64,000 nucleotides of DNA from Gimesia sp. GTDB lineage: Bacteria; Planctomycetota; Planctomycetia; Planctomycetales; Planctomycetaceae. This document shows positions 1 to 8,511 of this stretch, in pieces (positions within the stretch are counted from its first letter, which is position 1; each line of letters starts with the position of its first letter). Location of the stretch: the NCBI RefSeq assembly GCF_040219335.1, contig NZ_JAVJSQ010000019.1:248001-312000 (forward strand), in the 5' to 3' direction. Made by a program: the position numbers and the translations under genes. The notes under the pieces were generated by a model. The model saw nothing but the letters and a program-made list of their open reading frames with translations, had not been told where the DNA came from and did no database searches.

Positions 1-1
1 A

Positions 2-619
2 GATGGCGCAGTCAAAGCACCCGGCGACCACCTGGGAATCGCCGGCAAGTATCGCCCGAACAAAGCGGGACGCCTGTTCTTCTATAATGGCGACCAGAAA
101 CGCCAGTCATTGTTCGGGACGACAGTCATTCAGCCGGGAACCTGGAACCATGTGGTCCTGTGCCGTGATCAGAACCAGATTCGGGTTTATCTGAACGGGA
201 ATCCTGAACCGGAGATTATCGGCGAGGCTGCTCCCGGTTATGACAAAGGGGTTTCTGAAATCATCCTGGCGGGACGCAATGACAATTTCTCGAATTTTGA
301 AGGTCAACTCGGAGCGGTCGCTTTATTTGACCGGGTTTTGAAACCGGAAGAAGTCAAGACTCATTTTGAGGCGGCGCAACTCAAACAGGACAAGCTGGCC
401 CATGCGGAATATGTCGCCTCGCTGCTGGAGTCGGATCCCCTCTCCTGCTGGCCATTACGGACCGATAACCCCAACCTGGCCCAGGCCGCTGATATTACCG
501 GACACAAAAACAATGGCACCTATGAAGGCCGTGATGACCTGGATCCTGCTCAGTTGACTCCCTGGCAACGGTACTGTCAGGCCCTGCTCTGCAGCAACGA
601 GATGATGTACGTCGACTGA
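2..619 (+). CDS. DUF1549/DUF1553-type planctomycete protein with LamG domain, C-terminal part
   Basis: The reading frame is open from the window edge to a TGA at 617-619, so the gene starts outside. The first ~110 residues form a LamG/concanavalin-like fold pattern (PGTWNHVVL, IRVYLNG, GQLGAVALFDRVL), which usually binds carbohydrate. The extreme C-terminus reads LTPWQRYCQALLCSNEMMYV, the typical end of DUF1553 proteins, in which planctomycetes often carry a LamG insert beside cytochrome c-like PSCyt1/PSD1 domains. A DUF1501 gene follows 56 bp downstream, the usual partner. The pair is thought to act on the cell surface or periplasm, but its reaction is not known. The missing N-terminus cannot be judged. 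Confidence 0.8.
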   Translation, partial: DGAVKAPGDHLGIAGKYRPNKAGRLFFYNGDQKRQSLFGTTVIQPGTWNHVVLCRDQNQIRVYLNGNPEPEIIGEAAPGYDKGVSEIILAGRNDNFSNFEGQLGAVALFDRVLKPEEVKTHFEAAQLKQDKLAHAEYVASLLESDPLSCWPLRTDNPNLAQAADITGHKNNGTYEGRDDLDPAQLTPWQRYCQALLCSNEMMYVD

Positions 620-675
620 GCCTTGGTTTCCAACAAAACAGAGTGATCAACACAACTGTCTGAGAGATTGAAGAT

Positions 676-2067
676 ATGATTCCTTCCGATAATCTGAACC
701 ATATGTCCCGCCGCGATATCCTCCAGAAAGTGGGAGGCGGGTTCGGGATGCTGAGTCTGGCTGGAATGCTCTCTGCTGCCGATGCGGCTCCTTCCAGTGT
801 GCTGACACAGACGCCCCACTTCAAGCCAAAGGCCAAACGGGTTATCTTTCTGTTTATGAGCGGCGGTCCTTCGCAGGTCGATACCTTTGACCCCAAGCCA
901 ATGCTGCAGAAGTTTGCGGGGCAGCGACCTAAAGAGGCCGACATCAGAACGGCTTCGAAAACCATGGGACTATTGCCCTCTCCCGTGAAATTCTTCAAGG
1001 CCGGTAAGTCGGGTATTCCGGTTGCCGAACATCTTTCCAAGACGGCAGAACACATCGACGATATGGCGATTATCCGCTCGATGCATACAGACTTCCCCAA
1101 CCATGCGCCGGCTCTCTGTATGATGAATCTGGGAACATTGACCCCGACGCGTCCCAGTCTTGGATCCTGGCTGACTTATGGACTCGGATCTGAAAATCAA
1201 AACCTGCCGGGATTCATCGCTCTCTGCCCGGGTAAACCGGTGGTCGGCCCCAAACTGTGGGGAAGCGCGTTTCTGCCGGGTAAGCACCAGGCGACACACA
1301 TCAACAATAAAGATCTGACTCCGGAGAAGATGATTCCGTTTCTGAAGAACGATGTCCTCTCATCCGATGAGCAGAAACGCCAGCTTGATCTGGTCCAGGC
1401 AATCAACAAACAGCATCTACAACCACGGGCCGGCGATAATGAACTGGAAACACGCATCAAATCAATGGAGATGGCGTACCGGATGCAGTTTGCAGCCACC
1501 GATGCCTTTGATATTTCCCGGGAACCGGAAAAACTGCAGGAAGCTTACGGGAAGAGTGAATTCTCCAAAGCCTGTCTGCTGGCACGGCGTTTGAGTGAAC
1601 GCGGCGTTCGGTTCGTGCAGGTCTATTATGGAAATCGGCAGCCCTGGGACACGCACAGCAATCACGACAAGAGCAACGAGCGGCTCTGTAAGGACATTGA
1701 CCAGCCGGTCGCTCAGCTCATGACCGATTTGAAACAGCGTGGTCTGCTCGATGAAACTCTTATCGTCTGGGGCGGCGAATTCGGTCGAACTCCAACCGCC
1801 CAGGGTGGCATCAACGGTCGCGATCATAATCCGTACGGCTTCTGCATGTGGCTGGCGGGAGGCGGGATCAAAGGGGGCACCATTCATGGTGAATCTGATG
1901 ACTTCGGATTCCGCGCGATGCAGGACAAAGTCCATGTGCACGACCTGCATGCCACGATTCTGCATCTGATGGGCATCGACCATGAGCGGCTGACCTATCA
2001 CTATTCCGGTCGTAACTTCCGCCTGACCGATGTTGCTGGTGAAGTGGTACAGAATATCATCGCCTGA
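676..2067 (+). CDS. DUF1501 family protein (sulfatase-like fold, Tat leader)
   Basis: 463 residues. It begins with a twin-arginine style leader (SRRDIL at residues 11-16, then a hydrophobic Ala-rich stretch), so export by Tat is likely. DUF1501 proteins have an alkaline-phosphatase/sulfatase-like fold. Family marks seen here are MSGGPSQVDTFDPKP near residue 60, DTHSNHDKSNE near residue 325, WGGEFGRTPTAQGG near residue 360 and GRDHNPYGFCMWLAGGG after it. It directly follows the DUF1553/LamG gene, the arrangement found dozens of times in planctomycete genomes. Substrate is unknown; processing of sulfated or complex polysaccharide is often suggested but unproven. Confidence 0.88.
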   Translation: MIPSDNLNHMSRRDILQKVGGGFGMLSLAGMLSAADAAPSSVLTQTPHFKPKAKRVIFLFMSGGPSQVDTFDPKPMLQKFAGQRPKEADIRTASKTMGLLPSPVKFFKAGKSGIPVAEHLSKTAEHIDDMAIIRSMHTDFPNHAPALCMMNLGTLTPTRPSLGSWLTYGLGSENQNLPGFIALCPGKPVVGPKLWGSAFLPGKHQATHINNKDLTPEKMIPFLKNDVLSSDEQKRQLDLVQAINKQHLQPRAGDNELETRIKSMEMAYRMQFAATDAFDISREPEKLQEAYGKSEFSKACLLARRLSERGVRFVQVYYGNRQPWDTHSNHDKSNERLCKDIDQPVAQLMTDLKQRGLLDETLIVWGGEFGRTPTAQGGINGRDHNPYGFCMWLAGGGIKGGTIHGESDDFGFRAMQDKVHVHDLHATILHLMGIDHERLTYHYSGRNFRLTDVAGEVVQNIIA

Positions 2068-2229
2068 TCCAGCTGATTCCTGGATCAACGTCTGTAAATG
2101 TATGCACGATATCTATTTCCGTAGATAGCGCGGCTGCCGCTTTTCTCTCCTGTCACAATCATATATAATATTTCATCACGTCTTTGGTTCTCATTTTCCA
2201 GTCTGTGACAGGCTGCTCAAGGATTTATT

Positions 2230-2925
2230 ATGTCGACGTCCAATCTGCCGGGTTCCTTTTCCATGGTGCCTCGGGGTAATATTCGCGAAGTGGTCGTCCA
2301 GAGGATTCTGGCTGCCGTCATTCGAGGCGAATTCCCTGTCGGTCACCGGATGGTAATCCAGAGTTTGGCAGAACAGTTTGGCGTCAGTGCAACTCCCGTC
2401 CGGGAAGCACTCGTTGAGCTCGCTTCGATCGGTATCGTGGAAAATCTTCCCAACCGGGGTGCCGTGATGCGGGAATTTGGCGTTACGCAGATCCGGGAAA
2501 TCTATCAGTTGCGTCGTATTCTGGAAGTCGAAGCCGTTCGGACCGCCTGCGGGAATATTGAACCCAGACAGCTCGCTGAACTGGCAGAACAGTTCGCTGC
2601 GATCGCGAAGGAGAAGCGGGACAATAACTGGTCTCAGAAAGCGATGTCGCTGGATATACGTCTGCATTCCCTGATTGCACAACGCTGTGGCAGTACCCGC
2701 TTGCAGGATGAACTGCGCCGTTATAACACGTTGGTCCAGGCGATCCGTGAGGTGGTCGATAATGAGAGCCAGGCGCAGGAAATTGCCTTAACCGATCACG
2801 AAGAAATCATCGCCGCACTGCAGGCCAACGATTGTGATCTGGCGGCGGAAAAAATGGAACTGCATATTCGCCAGACCGCCTCCCTGGTAGAAACGCTGGT
2901 GCAGGAACGCGAAGCGGCTAAGTAG
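2230..2925 (+). CDS. GntR-family transcriptional regulator, FCD subfamily
   Basis: 231 residues. The N-terminal winged helix (about residues 15-82) has the GntR pattern: IREVVVQRILAAVIRGEFPVG, then LAEQFGVSATPVREALVELA as recognition helix. The C-terminal all-helical FCD ligand domain follows (about 88-220), with the Asp/His metal-binding set partly visible (EVEAVRTACG, DIRLHSLIA, DHEEIIAALQAND). FCD regulators usually sense small organic acids and repress catabolic genes. No catabolic operon is adjacent, so the target is not clear. The ATG is preceded by AAGGATTT with good spacing. Confidence 0.9.
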   Translation: MSTSNLPGSFSMVPRGNIREVVVQRILAAVIRGEFPVGHRMVIQSLAEQFGVSATPVREALVELASIGIVENLPNRGAVMREFGVTQIREIYQLRRILEVEAVRTACGNIEPRQLAELAEQFAAIAKEKRDNNWSQKAMSLDIRLHSLIAQRCGSTRLQDELRRYNTLVQAIREVVDNESQAQEIALTDHEEIIAALQANDCDLAAEKMELHIRQTASLVETLVQEREAAK

Positions 2926-3072
2926 CTTCCATCTCGACTCTCTGTTTGCCAGCCTGCCCTGATAGGAAGCAGACTCTCTTTTCAATTCTTCAAAATTCTC
3001 TCTGAAATAAGCGAACTTTTCTGCTGATCAGACGTCTTTGTAGTTAGTAGAACACAACAGTAGGACATTCCT

Positions 3073-3265
3073 TAAAACATGACTACAGGTATCGATGTGA
3101 ATTTTTCAGAACAGACCTCACTTACAGAACGGAAAGACCATCATGGGATTTCGGGAAGTGATTCCGAAACCAGTCTCCCGTTACGTACCTGACACCAGAG
3201 GATCTGTCTGTATCGATTTACAATCATCTAAGACCTGGTGTTCAACAGAACTCAGGTCTTTTTTT
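3073..3265 (+). ncRNA. Candidate structured small RNA, unassigned family
   Basis: No protein gene fits between 2926 and 3269, but the stretch folds. Pairings read by eye: ATCGAT 3091-3096 with 3212-3217, CAGACCTC 3112-3119 with GAGG-A-TCTG 3198-3206, AAC 3128-3130 with GTT 3180-3182, GGGA 3145-3148 with TCCC 3176-3179, and TTTCGG 3149-3154 with CCGAAA 3164-3169. These nest into one long interrupted hairpin with internal bubbles, followed by an intrinsic terminator at 3230-3265. The 5' end is a guess from a weak TTGTAG-17-TAGGAC pair at 3038-3066. Size and rod shape recall 6S RNA, but no diagnostic 6S sequence was recognised. Confidence 0.45.
3230..3265 (+). terminator. Strong intrinsic terminator
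   Basis: AAGACCTG 3230-3237 pairs with CAGGTCTT 3253-3260. The stem continues as GTTC 3240-3243 with GAAC 3248-3251 around an AACA tetraloop, and a run of seven T (3259-3265) follows. It ends whatever is transcribed from about 3070 and separates it from the tRNA array that starts 5 bp later. Confidence 0.85.
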
Positions 3266-3269
3266 ACAG

Positions 3270-3341
3270 GGATCGGTAGCTGAGATGGTTTAGCGGCGAT
3301 CTGAAGAATCGCAGACGAGGATTCGAGCACCTCCCGATCCA
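3270..3341 (+). tRNA. tRNA-Phe (GAA), atypical
   Basis: Cloverleaf: acceptor GGATCGG/CCGATCC, D arm GCTG/TAGC, anticodon arm GCGAT-CTGAAGA-ATCGC with anticodon GAA, T loop TTCGAGC. CCA is not encoded. The T stem (3317-3321 with 3329-3333) has an A-A mismatch at the 53-61 position, where a G-C pair is almost invariant. It could be a diverged extra copy or a decaying tRNA. Confidence 0.75.
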
Positions 3342-3361
3342 CTTAACAGAGTTACAAATAC

Positions 3362-3434
3362 GCCCCGTTCGTCTAATGGCCAGGATACCGATCTCTCATG
3401 TCGGAGACGCTGGGTTCAATTCCCGCACGGGGTA
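3362..3434 (+). tRNA. tRNA-Glu (CTC)
   Basis: Acceptor GCCCCGT/ACGGGGT, D arm with GTCT and GGAT, anticodon arm CCGAT-CTCTCAT-GTCGG giving CTC, T arm CTGGG-TTCAATT-CCCGC. CCA is not encoded. The outer T-stem pair is C-C and the first acceptor pair is G-T, so the molecule is slightly degenerate. Second gene of the five-tRNA array. Confidence 0.85.
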
Positions 3435-3454
3435 TTTCAAAAACAGAATAACCA

Positions 3455-3539
3455 GGAAGTCATCCGGCTGGATGAGGGCTCTGTCTTGAAAACAGGTGGT
3501 GTCTTGTGGCATTTGTGGGTTCGAGTCCCACGGCTTCCG
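3455..3539 (+). tRNA. tRNA-Ser (TGA)
   Basis: 85-nt class II tRNA. Acceptor GGAAGTC/GGCTTCC, anticodon loop CTTGAAA giving TGA, long variable arm, perfect T stem GTGGG/CCCAC, discriminator G as expected for serine. CCA is not encoded. Confidence 0.9.
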
Positions 3540-3613
3540 CTCGAAATTTAGGTGATGCCGAACGTCTCCGCCGAGTCGGTAAAACGTTCGTGCATCGACA
3601 CAAACTGGAAAAC

Positions 3614-3698
3614 GGAAGGTAGCCGGATACGGTTAGCCGGACCGCACTGCTAATGCGTGTGCCTGCCAGGCGTGTGGGTTCGAATCCCATGCCTTCCG
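3614..3698 (+). tRNA. tRNA-Ser (GCT)
   Basis: 85-nt class II tRNA. Acceptor GGAAGGT/GCCTTCC, anticodon arm CGCA-CTGCTAA-TGCG giving GCT, long variable arm, T loop TTCGAAT, discriminator G. CCA is not encoded. Confidence 0.9.
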
Positions 3699-3719
3699 CT
3701 TTGGACTGAAATCCGATAT

Positions 3720-3793
3720 GGTGTTCGTAGTGTAATGGTTTGCACGTAACACTGTGACTGTTAAGGTGGCGGGTTCGACTCCCCCCGAACACC
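3720..3793 (+). tRNA. tRNA-His (GTG)
   Basis: Eight-pair acceptor GGTGTTCG/CGAACACC, which encodes the extra 5' G paired with C73 that marks tRNA-His. Anticodon arm TAACA-CTGTGAC-TGTTA gives GTG. One C-C mismatch sits in the T stem. CCA is not encoded. Last tRNA of the array; the HNH gene starts 34 bp later. Confidence 0.88.
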
Positions 3794-3827
3794 CTTCTCA
3801 CGACTGTTTAATGCAGGAATTAGAATC

Positions 3828-4427
3828 ATGGTGTCTTCTTCAACGCTGCAGCGGCCTACGCTGATCCTGAACCGAAACTGGCAGCCTGTCGGCATTACGA
3901 CGGTAGCCCGGGCTGTGGTTAAAATCTGGAATGAGACAGCCCGCGTGGTTGACCCTGCAGATTACCAGACGTATTCCTGGGCTGATTGGGCAGCGCTCCG
4001 ACCAGCTGAGGATGAACTGGTAATTCACAGCAGTCACGATCGATTCCGCGTTCCTGAAGTGATTACGCTGCTGAAGTATGACCGTGTTCCCCGGAACGTG
4101 GTGACCTTCAGTCGGCGGAATGTCTTCAAGCGTGACCGGTTTACCTGTCAGTATTGCGGTTGTCAGCCCGGGAGCGAAGAGCTGACGATCGACCACGTTC
4201 TGCCACGCTCTCAGGGGGGCGAAACGTCCTGGGAGAACTGCGTGCTGGCCTGTGTTGAGTGCAACTCACACAAAGCGGCTCGTACTCCAGGGCAGGCGAA
4301 CATGCAACTGCTGAAAGAACCGGTTCGTCCCAAGTGGAAGCCGTTCTATGCCCTGCAGAATATTCAGGTCGACAGCTGGTCTCGCTTTATCAGCGAGAAT
4401 TACTGGAATGTCGAGCTGGAACGATAG
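3828..4427 (+). CDS. HNH endonuclease
   Basis: 199 residues. The C-terminal half is a classic HNH (McrA-like) fold: zinc cysteines C107 and C110 (CQYC) and C142 and C145 (CVEC), catalytic D122-H123 in IDHVLPRSQGG, N137, and H148 in NSHKA. The N-terminal ~95 residues (LILNRNWQPVGI at the front) belong to the long-HNH family common in planctomycetes and other bacteria, whose role is unknown. It probably cuts or nicks DNA. The gene follows the tRNA array and may be read through from it. A strong terminator follows the stop. Confidence 0.85.
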   Translation: MVSSSTLQRPTLILNRNWQPVGITTVARAVVKIWNETARVVDPADYQTYSWADWAALRPAEDELVIHSSHDRFRVPEVITLLKYDRVPRNVVTFSRRNVFKRDRFTCQYCGCQPGSEELTIDHVLPRSQGGETSWENCVLACVECNSHKAARTPGQANMQLLKEPVRPKWKPFYALQNIQVDSWSRFISENYWNVELER

Positions 4428-4439
4428 CTTGTTAAATGA

Positions 4440-4473
4440 GTGCTCCTGATCTGGAATCAGGAGCACTTTTTTT
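4440..4473 (+). terminator. Intrinsic terminator of the HNH gene
   Basis: GTGCTCCTGAT 4440-4450 and ATCAGGAGCAC 4456-4466 form a perfect 11-bp stem with a 5-nt loop, followed by seven T. It lies between the convergent HNH and DUF11 genes. Confidence 0.9.
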
Positions 4474-4474
4474 A

Positions 4475-7309
4475 TTACTGTAGCTTATCCAGAATCGGAA
4501 TCGCTTCTTCCTGGTTCAGCGGTTTTTCCATCTGCTGAGACTGAACGGTCACCAGTACACGGGCATCCCCTTTATTCCTGGCTGCCAGTGTCAGTTCGAA
4601 ATCAAGTGACTGCTGCGGTGCGAGTACCTGGGCACTTTCGAAGATCACGAAAGAACCAGCCTGCTTGTATCGGGCAGGACCTTTTGCAGATACAAAAACC
4701 ATCTCTCGCGGGATTTTCACGCGGAATTCAACGTTGTTGGCCGGGGCACTGCCCTGATTGACGAGTTGCACCTTTAGCGACATTTTCTCGCCGACTTCCA
4801 GGGGGCCTTTCAGTTCGCTCGTTTCCACTTTGAGCAGAGGCTGACCAATCACATTCACTTCGGATTGCAGATTCGCCGAGAACTTACTGTTGTTTCCGGT
4901 TACGACCTGCACGGTACTGACTTTCTTACCAACCTCGGTCGGCTCGAGTTCGATGTTCAGAACCTGCTGCATGCCCCCTGCCAGCTCAGCAATGTCCCAC
5001 TGCACGACTCTGCGGACAGGATCAAACTGACCATTGCCGGACGCGGAGACAAATTTCATTCCCGGAGGAATTGATTCGAAGATCGAAATGTTCTTGATCG
5101 TCTGCTCGGTATTATTGGTAATGGCGTTTTCATAGGCGCCGGAACGTCCGAGATAGCGGTTTTTCGGACCCTTACGGGTAATCAGAAACTCTTCGCTGGT
5201 TCCGATCACTTTGAGGGGAACCGCTGTCTCCGCCTTGAGATTGCCGTCGCCGACGACACTCGAGATGCTCTTCCCGGCTCCAGGTTTAATCGCTTTCAGT
5301 TGCAACTGGACTTCCCTGGTCTCGCCAGCGGGAATCAATCCTACATGATATTCCAGGTCGTCGCCTCCCGGATGGGAGAACTGAGGAGGAATGATGCTGC
5401 GTACATACACATTCTTGGCATCTCCCGAACCGGAATTCGTAATCGTGTAATTGACAACGGTGATTTCACCCGGTTTGACTGCCGAGGGTTGATCAGATTT
5501 GATGCTCAGCTGGGGAGAAGTGATCTTGGTTTCCGAAGCGACTTCGGTGACGAAATTCACGGTCGCCACACTGCCGATCTGTCCGGGCTGCTCGGGAATA
5601 ACACGGATTGAGATTTTTTTCTCTTCACCAGGGCCCATTGCCCCCAGTCGCCAGATAATACGATCATTGATCTGCTCAGCCCGGGGAATGGTCCCAGTCA
5701 GTTTTGCTCCCGCAGGAATCTTATCTTCGACAACAACTTCACGGGCGGAAGTCGTGCCGCTGTTTTTGACCAGCACATGGTAGATGAACGGTTGCCCCAG
5801 AACAGCCTCTGGAGGAGCGACCTTTTGAATCGTCATTTTGGGAGACTGAATCTTCTGCTGCATGTTCAGCTTGGCCGGTTCCTCTGGCTCCGGCTGACTG
5901 CCTTCGACCAGGTTGAGTGGCTTGGCACCTGATGCAGGAGCGATTTCAATCGGCTGCGGATTGGCAGCTTCCATTTTCTCCGTCGGTTTTCCTTCAGGAG
6001 CAAACAGTGATGGTTCCTGTGGATTATCTTCCGGCTGACGTTTTTTGATGACAACGACATCGGGCTCAGTTGGTTCCTGAACAGCGGGACTCGCTGGTTC
6101 CTCGAGTGCCTTCGGCTTCATCTGCGGAGACGGGTTGATACTGAATGCCGGCTCGGCGGGAGCAGGCTCGGGTTCTTTGACCGGTTGCAGTTCAAATTCT
6201 GGTTTGGTGGGCTCCTCTCCGGCCGATTTCAGTTCCGGCAGAGGCTCGGGATCTTTCATTTGAGGTTCGTTACCGAATGGATTGAAATCCGTCTCTACTT
6301 TGGGAGTTTCCGGAATGGCAGCAGGTTCAGCCGGCTGTGGTGCGGGCTCATTGGCCTGCTTAGCCTCGGAAGTAGCCATAAATGGATTAGAATCGACGGC
6401 GGGAGTTTCCGGAGCCGGCTCTGTTTTCAATTCGAATGGAGACGCATTGGTTTCCAGTTTCATTGCCGGCGATTCGTCTGCGGGCAGTGGTTTCTGCTGT
6501 GCGGCTGGTTCCGGAACGGGGCCCAGATCAAATGGTTCGGGTTCCGGTTCTACTGTTGCCGGTTTGGGTGTCTTCTCTGGCTTAGATTCAGTGGGAACGG
6601 CATCAAAAGGATTAGAAGAGTCTAACTCAGTCACGAGTGTTTCACGCGGGGGCACTTCGGTTTTGGGAGCTTTCTCTTCCGCAGGTGCGGGGCTGGGCAT
6701 CGCGGGGCCGAATTGAGGACCAGCGTTGAAATCGAGCTCCGCCACAGGTTCCGGTGTTGGTTGCTTTTCAACTGACGCAGCTGGTTCGGGCTGGGGAGTT
6801 CGGGAAAATGGATTCAAGCCTGGTTCAGGCGTCGCTTCTGCGGGCGTTTCGCGGAAGTCCAGTCCCTTGCTGGCAGGCATCAACGCTGCCTGATTGTCCG
6901 GTTCGAATTCACTGGGAGTCGCATTCTGAGCCTCGAAAACTGCGTTTTCATTTTCCCCTGTATCGCTACCTGCGGTTTCGTTACCCGCAGTCAGTTTAAT
7001 TTTGGGGCGCGGTGTTTTGATGTTGGGAGCAAAGGGTAGCTCCGGCTGTTTCTTTTCATCCACCTTCAGCGGTTGTGCATTACGAGCTGCCAGTTCGGAA
7101 AGTTCTGCGGGGACCTGACCTGAAGGAATGGTTCCAGACTCCGGTTCTGCCTCGGTGACAGAAACCGTTTCCCCTTCCAGCAACGCATGTTGCTCGATCT
7201 GGTTCTCGTTGCTGGTGGATTGAATGCCTTTTTGAGCCTGAAGAAACATCAGTACCCCGAGACCAACAACTCCGGTCACGGCGACGAGTTTGATCGCTAC
7301 ATTCGACAT
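4475..7309 (-). CDS. Large DUF11-repeat surface protein with Pro/Glu-rich stalk
   Basis: 944 residues. Residues about 5-24 are one hydrophobic segment without a clear cleavage site, so the protein is probably an N-terminally anchored envelope protein. Residues about 60-470 are a low-complexity stretch full of Pro, Glu and Ala with the recurrent unit NPF (SSNPFDAVP, DSNPFMATS, DFNPFGNEP). The C-terminal half holds four DUF11/CARDB-like beta-sandwich repeats (VKNSGTTSAREVVVEDKIPAG, ITNSGSGDAKNVYVRSIIPP, NNTEQTIKNISIFESIPPG, VNQGSAPANNVEFRVKIP). Such repeats are structural and extracytoplasmic. The ATG follows AAGGGAG with ideal spacing. Adhesion or envelope spacing is a guess. Confidence 0.8.
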   Translation of the reverse strand: MSNVAIKLVAVTGVVGLGVLMFLQAQKGIQSTSNENQIEQHALLEGETVSVTEAEPESGTIPSGQVPAELSELAARNAQPLKVDEKKQPELPFAPNIKTPRPKIKLTAGNETAGSDTGENENAVFEAQNATPSEFEPDNQAALMPASKGLDFRETPAEATPEPGLNPFSRTPQPEPAASVEKQPTPEPVAELDFNAGPQFGPAMPSPAPAEEKAPKTEVPPRETLVTELDSSNPFDAVPTESKPEKTPKPATVEPEPEPFDLGPVPEPAAQQKPLPADESPAMKLETNASPFELKTEPAPETPAVDSNPFMATSEAKQANEPAPQPAEPAAIPETPKVETDFNPFGNEPQMKDPEPLPELKSAGEEPTKPEFELQPVKEPEPAPAEPAFSINPSPQMKPKALEEPASPAVQEPTEPDVVVIKKRQPEDNPQEPSLFAPEGKPTEKMEAANPQPIEIAPASGAKPLNLVEGSQPEPEEPAKLNMQQKIQSPKMTIQKVAPPEAVLGQPFIYHVLVKNSGTTSAREVVVEDKIPAGAKLTGTIPRAEQINDRIIWRLGAMGPGEEKKISIRVIPEQPGQIGSVATVNFVTEVASETKITSPQLSIKSDQPSAVKPGEITVVNYTITNSGSGDAKNVYVRSIIPPQFSHPGGDDLEYHVGLIPAGETREVQLQLKAIKPGAGKSISSVVGDGNLKAETAVPLKVIGTSEEFLITRKGPKNRYLGRSGAYENAITNNTEQTIKNISIFESIPPGMKFVSASGNGQFDPVRRVVQWDIAELAGGMQQVLNIELEPTEVGKKVSTVQVVTGNNSKFSANLQSEVNVIGQPLLKVETSELKGPLEVGEKMSLKVQLVNQGSAPANNVEFRVKIPREMVFVSAKGPARYKQAGSFVIFESAQVLAPQQSLDFELTLAARNKGDARVLVTVQSQQMEKPLNQEEAIPILDKLQ

Positions 7310-7581
7310 GGGACTCCCTTCCCGCTGAAGAAGCTCTTAAATAAAACAGATTAAACCAATCACGATCGTCAGATTAAGTGAATCTGTCCTCTCCGCAGAG
7401 ACTCAATTTCTCTGCCGGGCAACACGGTTTTGTGGCTGTAAAAACACCTTGCACCACATGTTGCGTGGGTTTCATAGCAAAAATTACAATTTGAGGGAAG
7501 AGAATATTCGAAAAAATTTACGTATCTGCTTGTAAAAAGCCACGATACAGCAGCGATACCAGACCGCGAAAATTTTGAATA

Positions 7582-8511
7582 TTACTCGGACTGCGGTGGT
7601 TCGGTATCAAAATCGAACCATTTCATGGCACTACTCATCGGTTCAATTCTCAAAACGACATAGCCGTCCTGGAAAATGCGTACAGTACCGGTAGACTCAG
7701 AAACCGCGATGGCAATCGCGCCGGTTTCCTTGGAAATCGCAGCGGCAGCCCAATGCCGGGATCCCAGTCCCTTAGAGAGCGTCAGGCCTTCCGCAGATGC
7801 ATTCAGAATCCGCCCTGCCGACTGGACGACTCCGTCTGAGCTGATAATAAAGGCACCGTCGATCTGGGCCAGTTCCTTCATGCTCTCCTTGACACGCGGA
7901 TTGTTGACCATGCGGTCCTTCTGGGAGTAGCCTTTGAACGGGTCGTGAACCTGTTCGTGTGAAAGCGACAGGACTTTACGATGGTTCCCCACAACAAATA
8001 AAGCACCGACCGGCTTCCCTTCGCGTCCTTCACGGCCGATCTCCACTGCCAGGTCCACCACGGCTCGCAGAGTCTGCAGAGGAACCTTGGTCTCCAGGCG
8101 CTGCAGATCGCGTGAGGTCAGCTTGGCCAGGTGATCTGCCAGGCTGACGATGCTCAGTGAATCCGCGTGCTCCCGTTCAAAGCCGGCATACAGCGCGATA
8201 ATCCGGTCGCCCGATGCGAGAATCTCGTCGGCAATTGCTTCCAGAATGGCCTGGCTGATCTGTACCTGACGCGTCTGGGGTTCGTGGATCAGCGGAACCA
8301 GGGCAATCCCGTCTTCCTGGGCGGCGCGTTGAACGTCAGGTTTATCGGAAGAGACTACCAGCCTTAATTTCCCGAGAGATTTGCTGATCTCCAGGAAGTC
8401 ATAAGGAATATCTGCTAACAGGAAGACGACATCAATCTCACAATCACTGGCTAATCGTTTAGCTGCTTTTAATAAGCTCGTTAATTGTGGGGATAAGTCA
8501 ACCCGTTTCAT
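7582..8511 (-). CDS. Diadenylate cyclase, DacZ-like (c-di-AMP synthase)
   Basis: 309 residues. The C-terminal DisA_N/DAC domain makes c-di-AMP from two ATP. It shows DGA at 218-220, GLGSRHWAAAA at 248-258 and VSESTGTVRIFQDG at 270-283. The N-terminal ~130 residues resemble the pyruvate-kinase C-domain-like part of archaeal DacZ rather than CdaA membrane helices or the DisA HhH tail. The third residue of the classical RHR motif is Trp (RHW 252-254); GxRHxAA without the second Arg seems tolerated in the DacZ-like group. No transmembrane segment, so it is cytosolic. c-di-AMP typically controls K+ transport; ktrA/trkH-type genes lie 11 kb away. Confidence 0.85.
   Translation of the reverse strand: MKRVDLSPQLTSLLKAAKRLASDCEIDVVFLLADIPYDFLEISKSLGKLRLVVSSDKPDVQRAAQEDGIALVPLIHEPQTRQVQISQAILEAIADEILASGDRIIALYAGFEREHADSLSIVSLADHLAKLTSRDLQRLETKVPLQTLRAVVDLAVEIGREGREGKPVGALFVVGNHRKVLSLSHEQVHDPFKGYSQKDRMVNNPRVKESMKELAQIDGAFIISSDGVVQSAGRILNASAEGLTLSKGLGSRHWAAAAISKETGAIAIAVSESTGTVRIFQDGYVVLRIEPMSSAMKWFDFDTEPPQSE

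Noticed and set aside
3073..3265. Signal recognition particle RNA or tmRNA identity for the structured RNA
   Set aside because: The GGAAG-type SRP tetraloop helix and the tmRNA tag frame or tRNA-like ends are absent.
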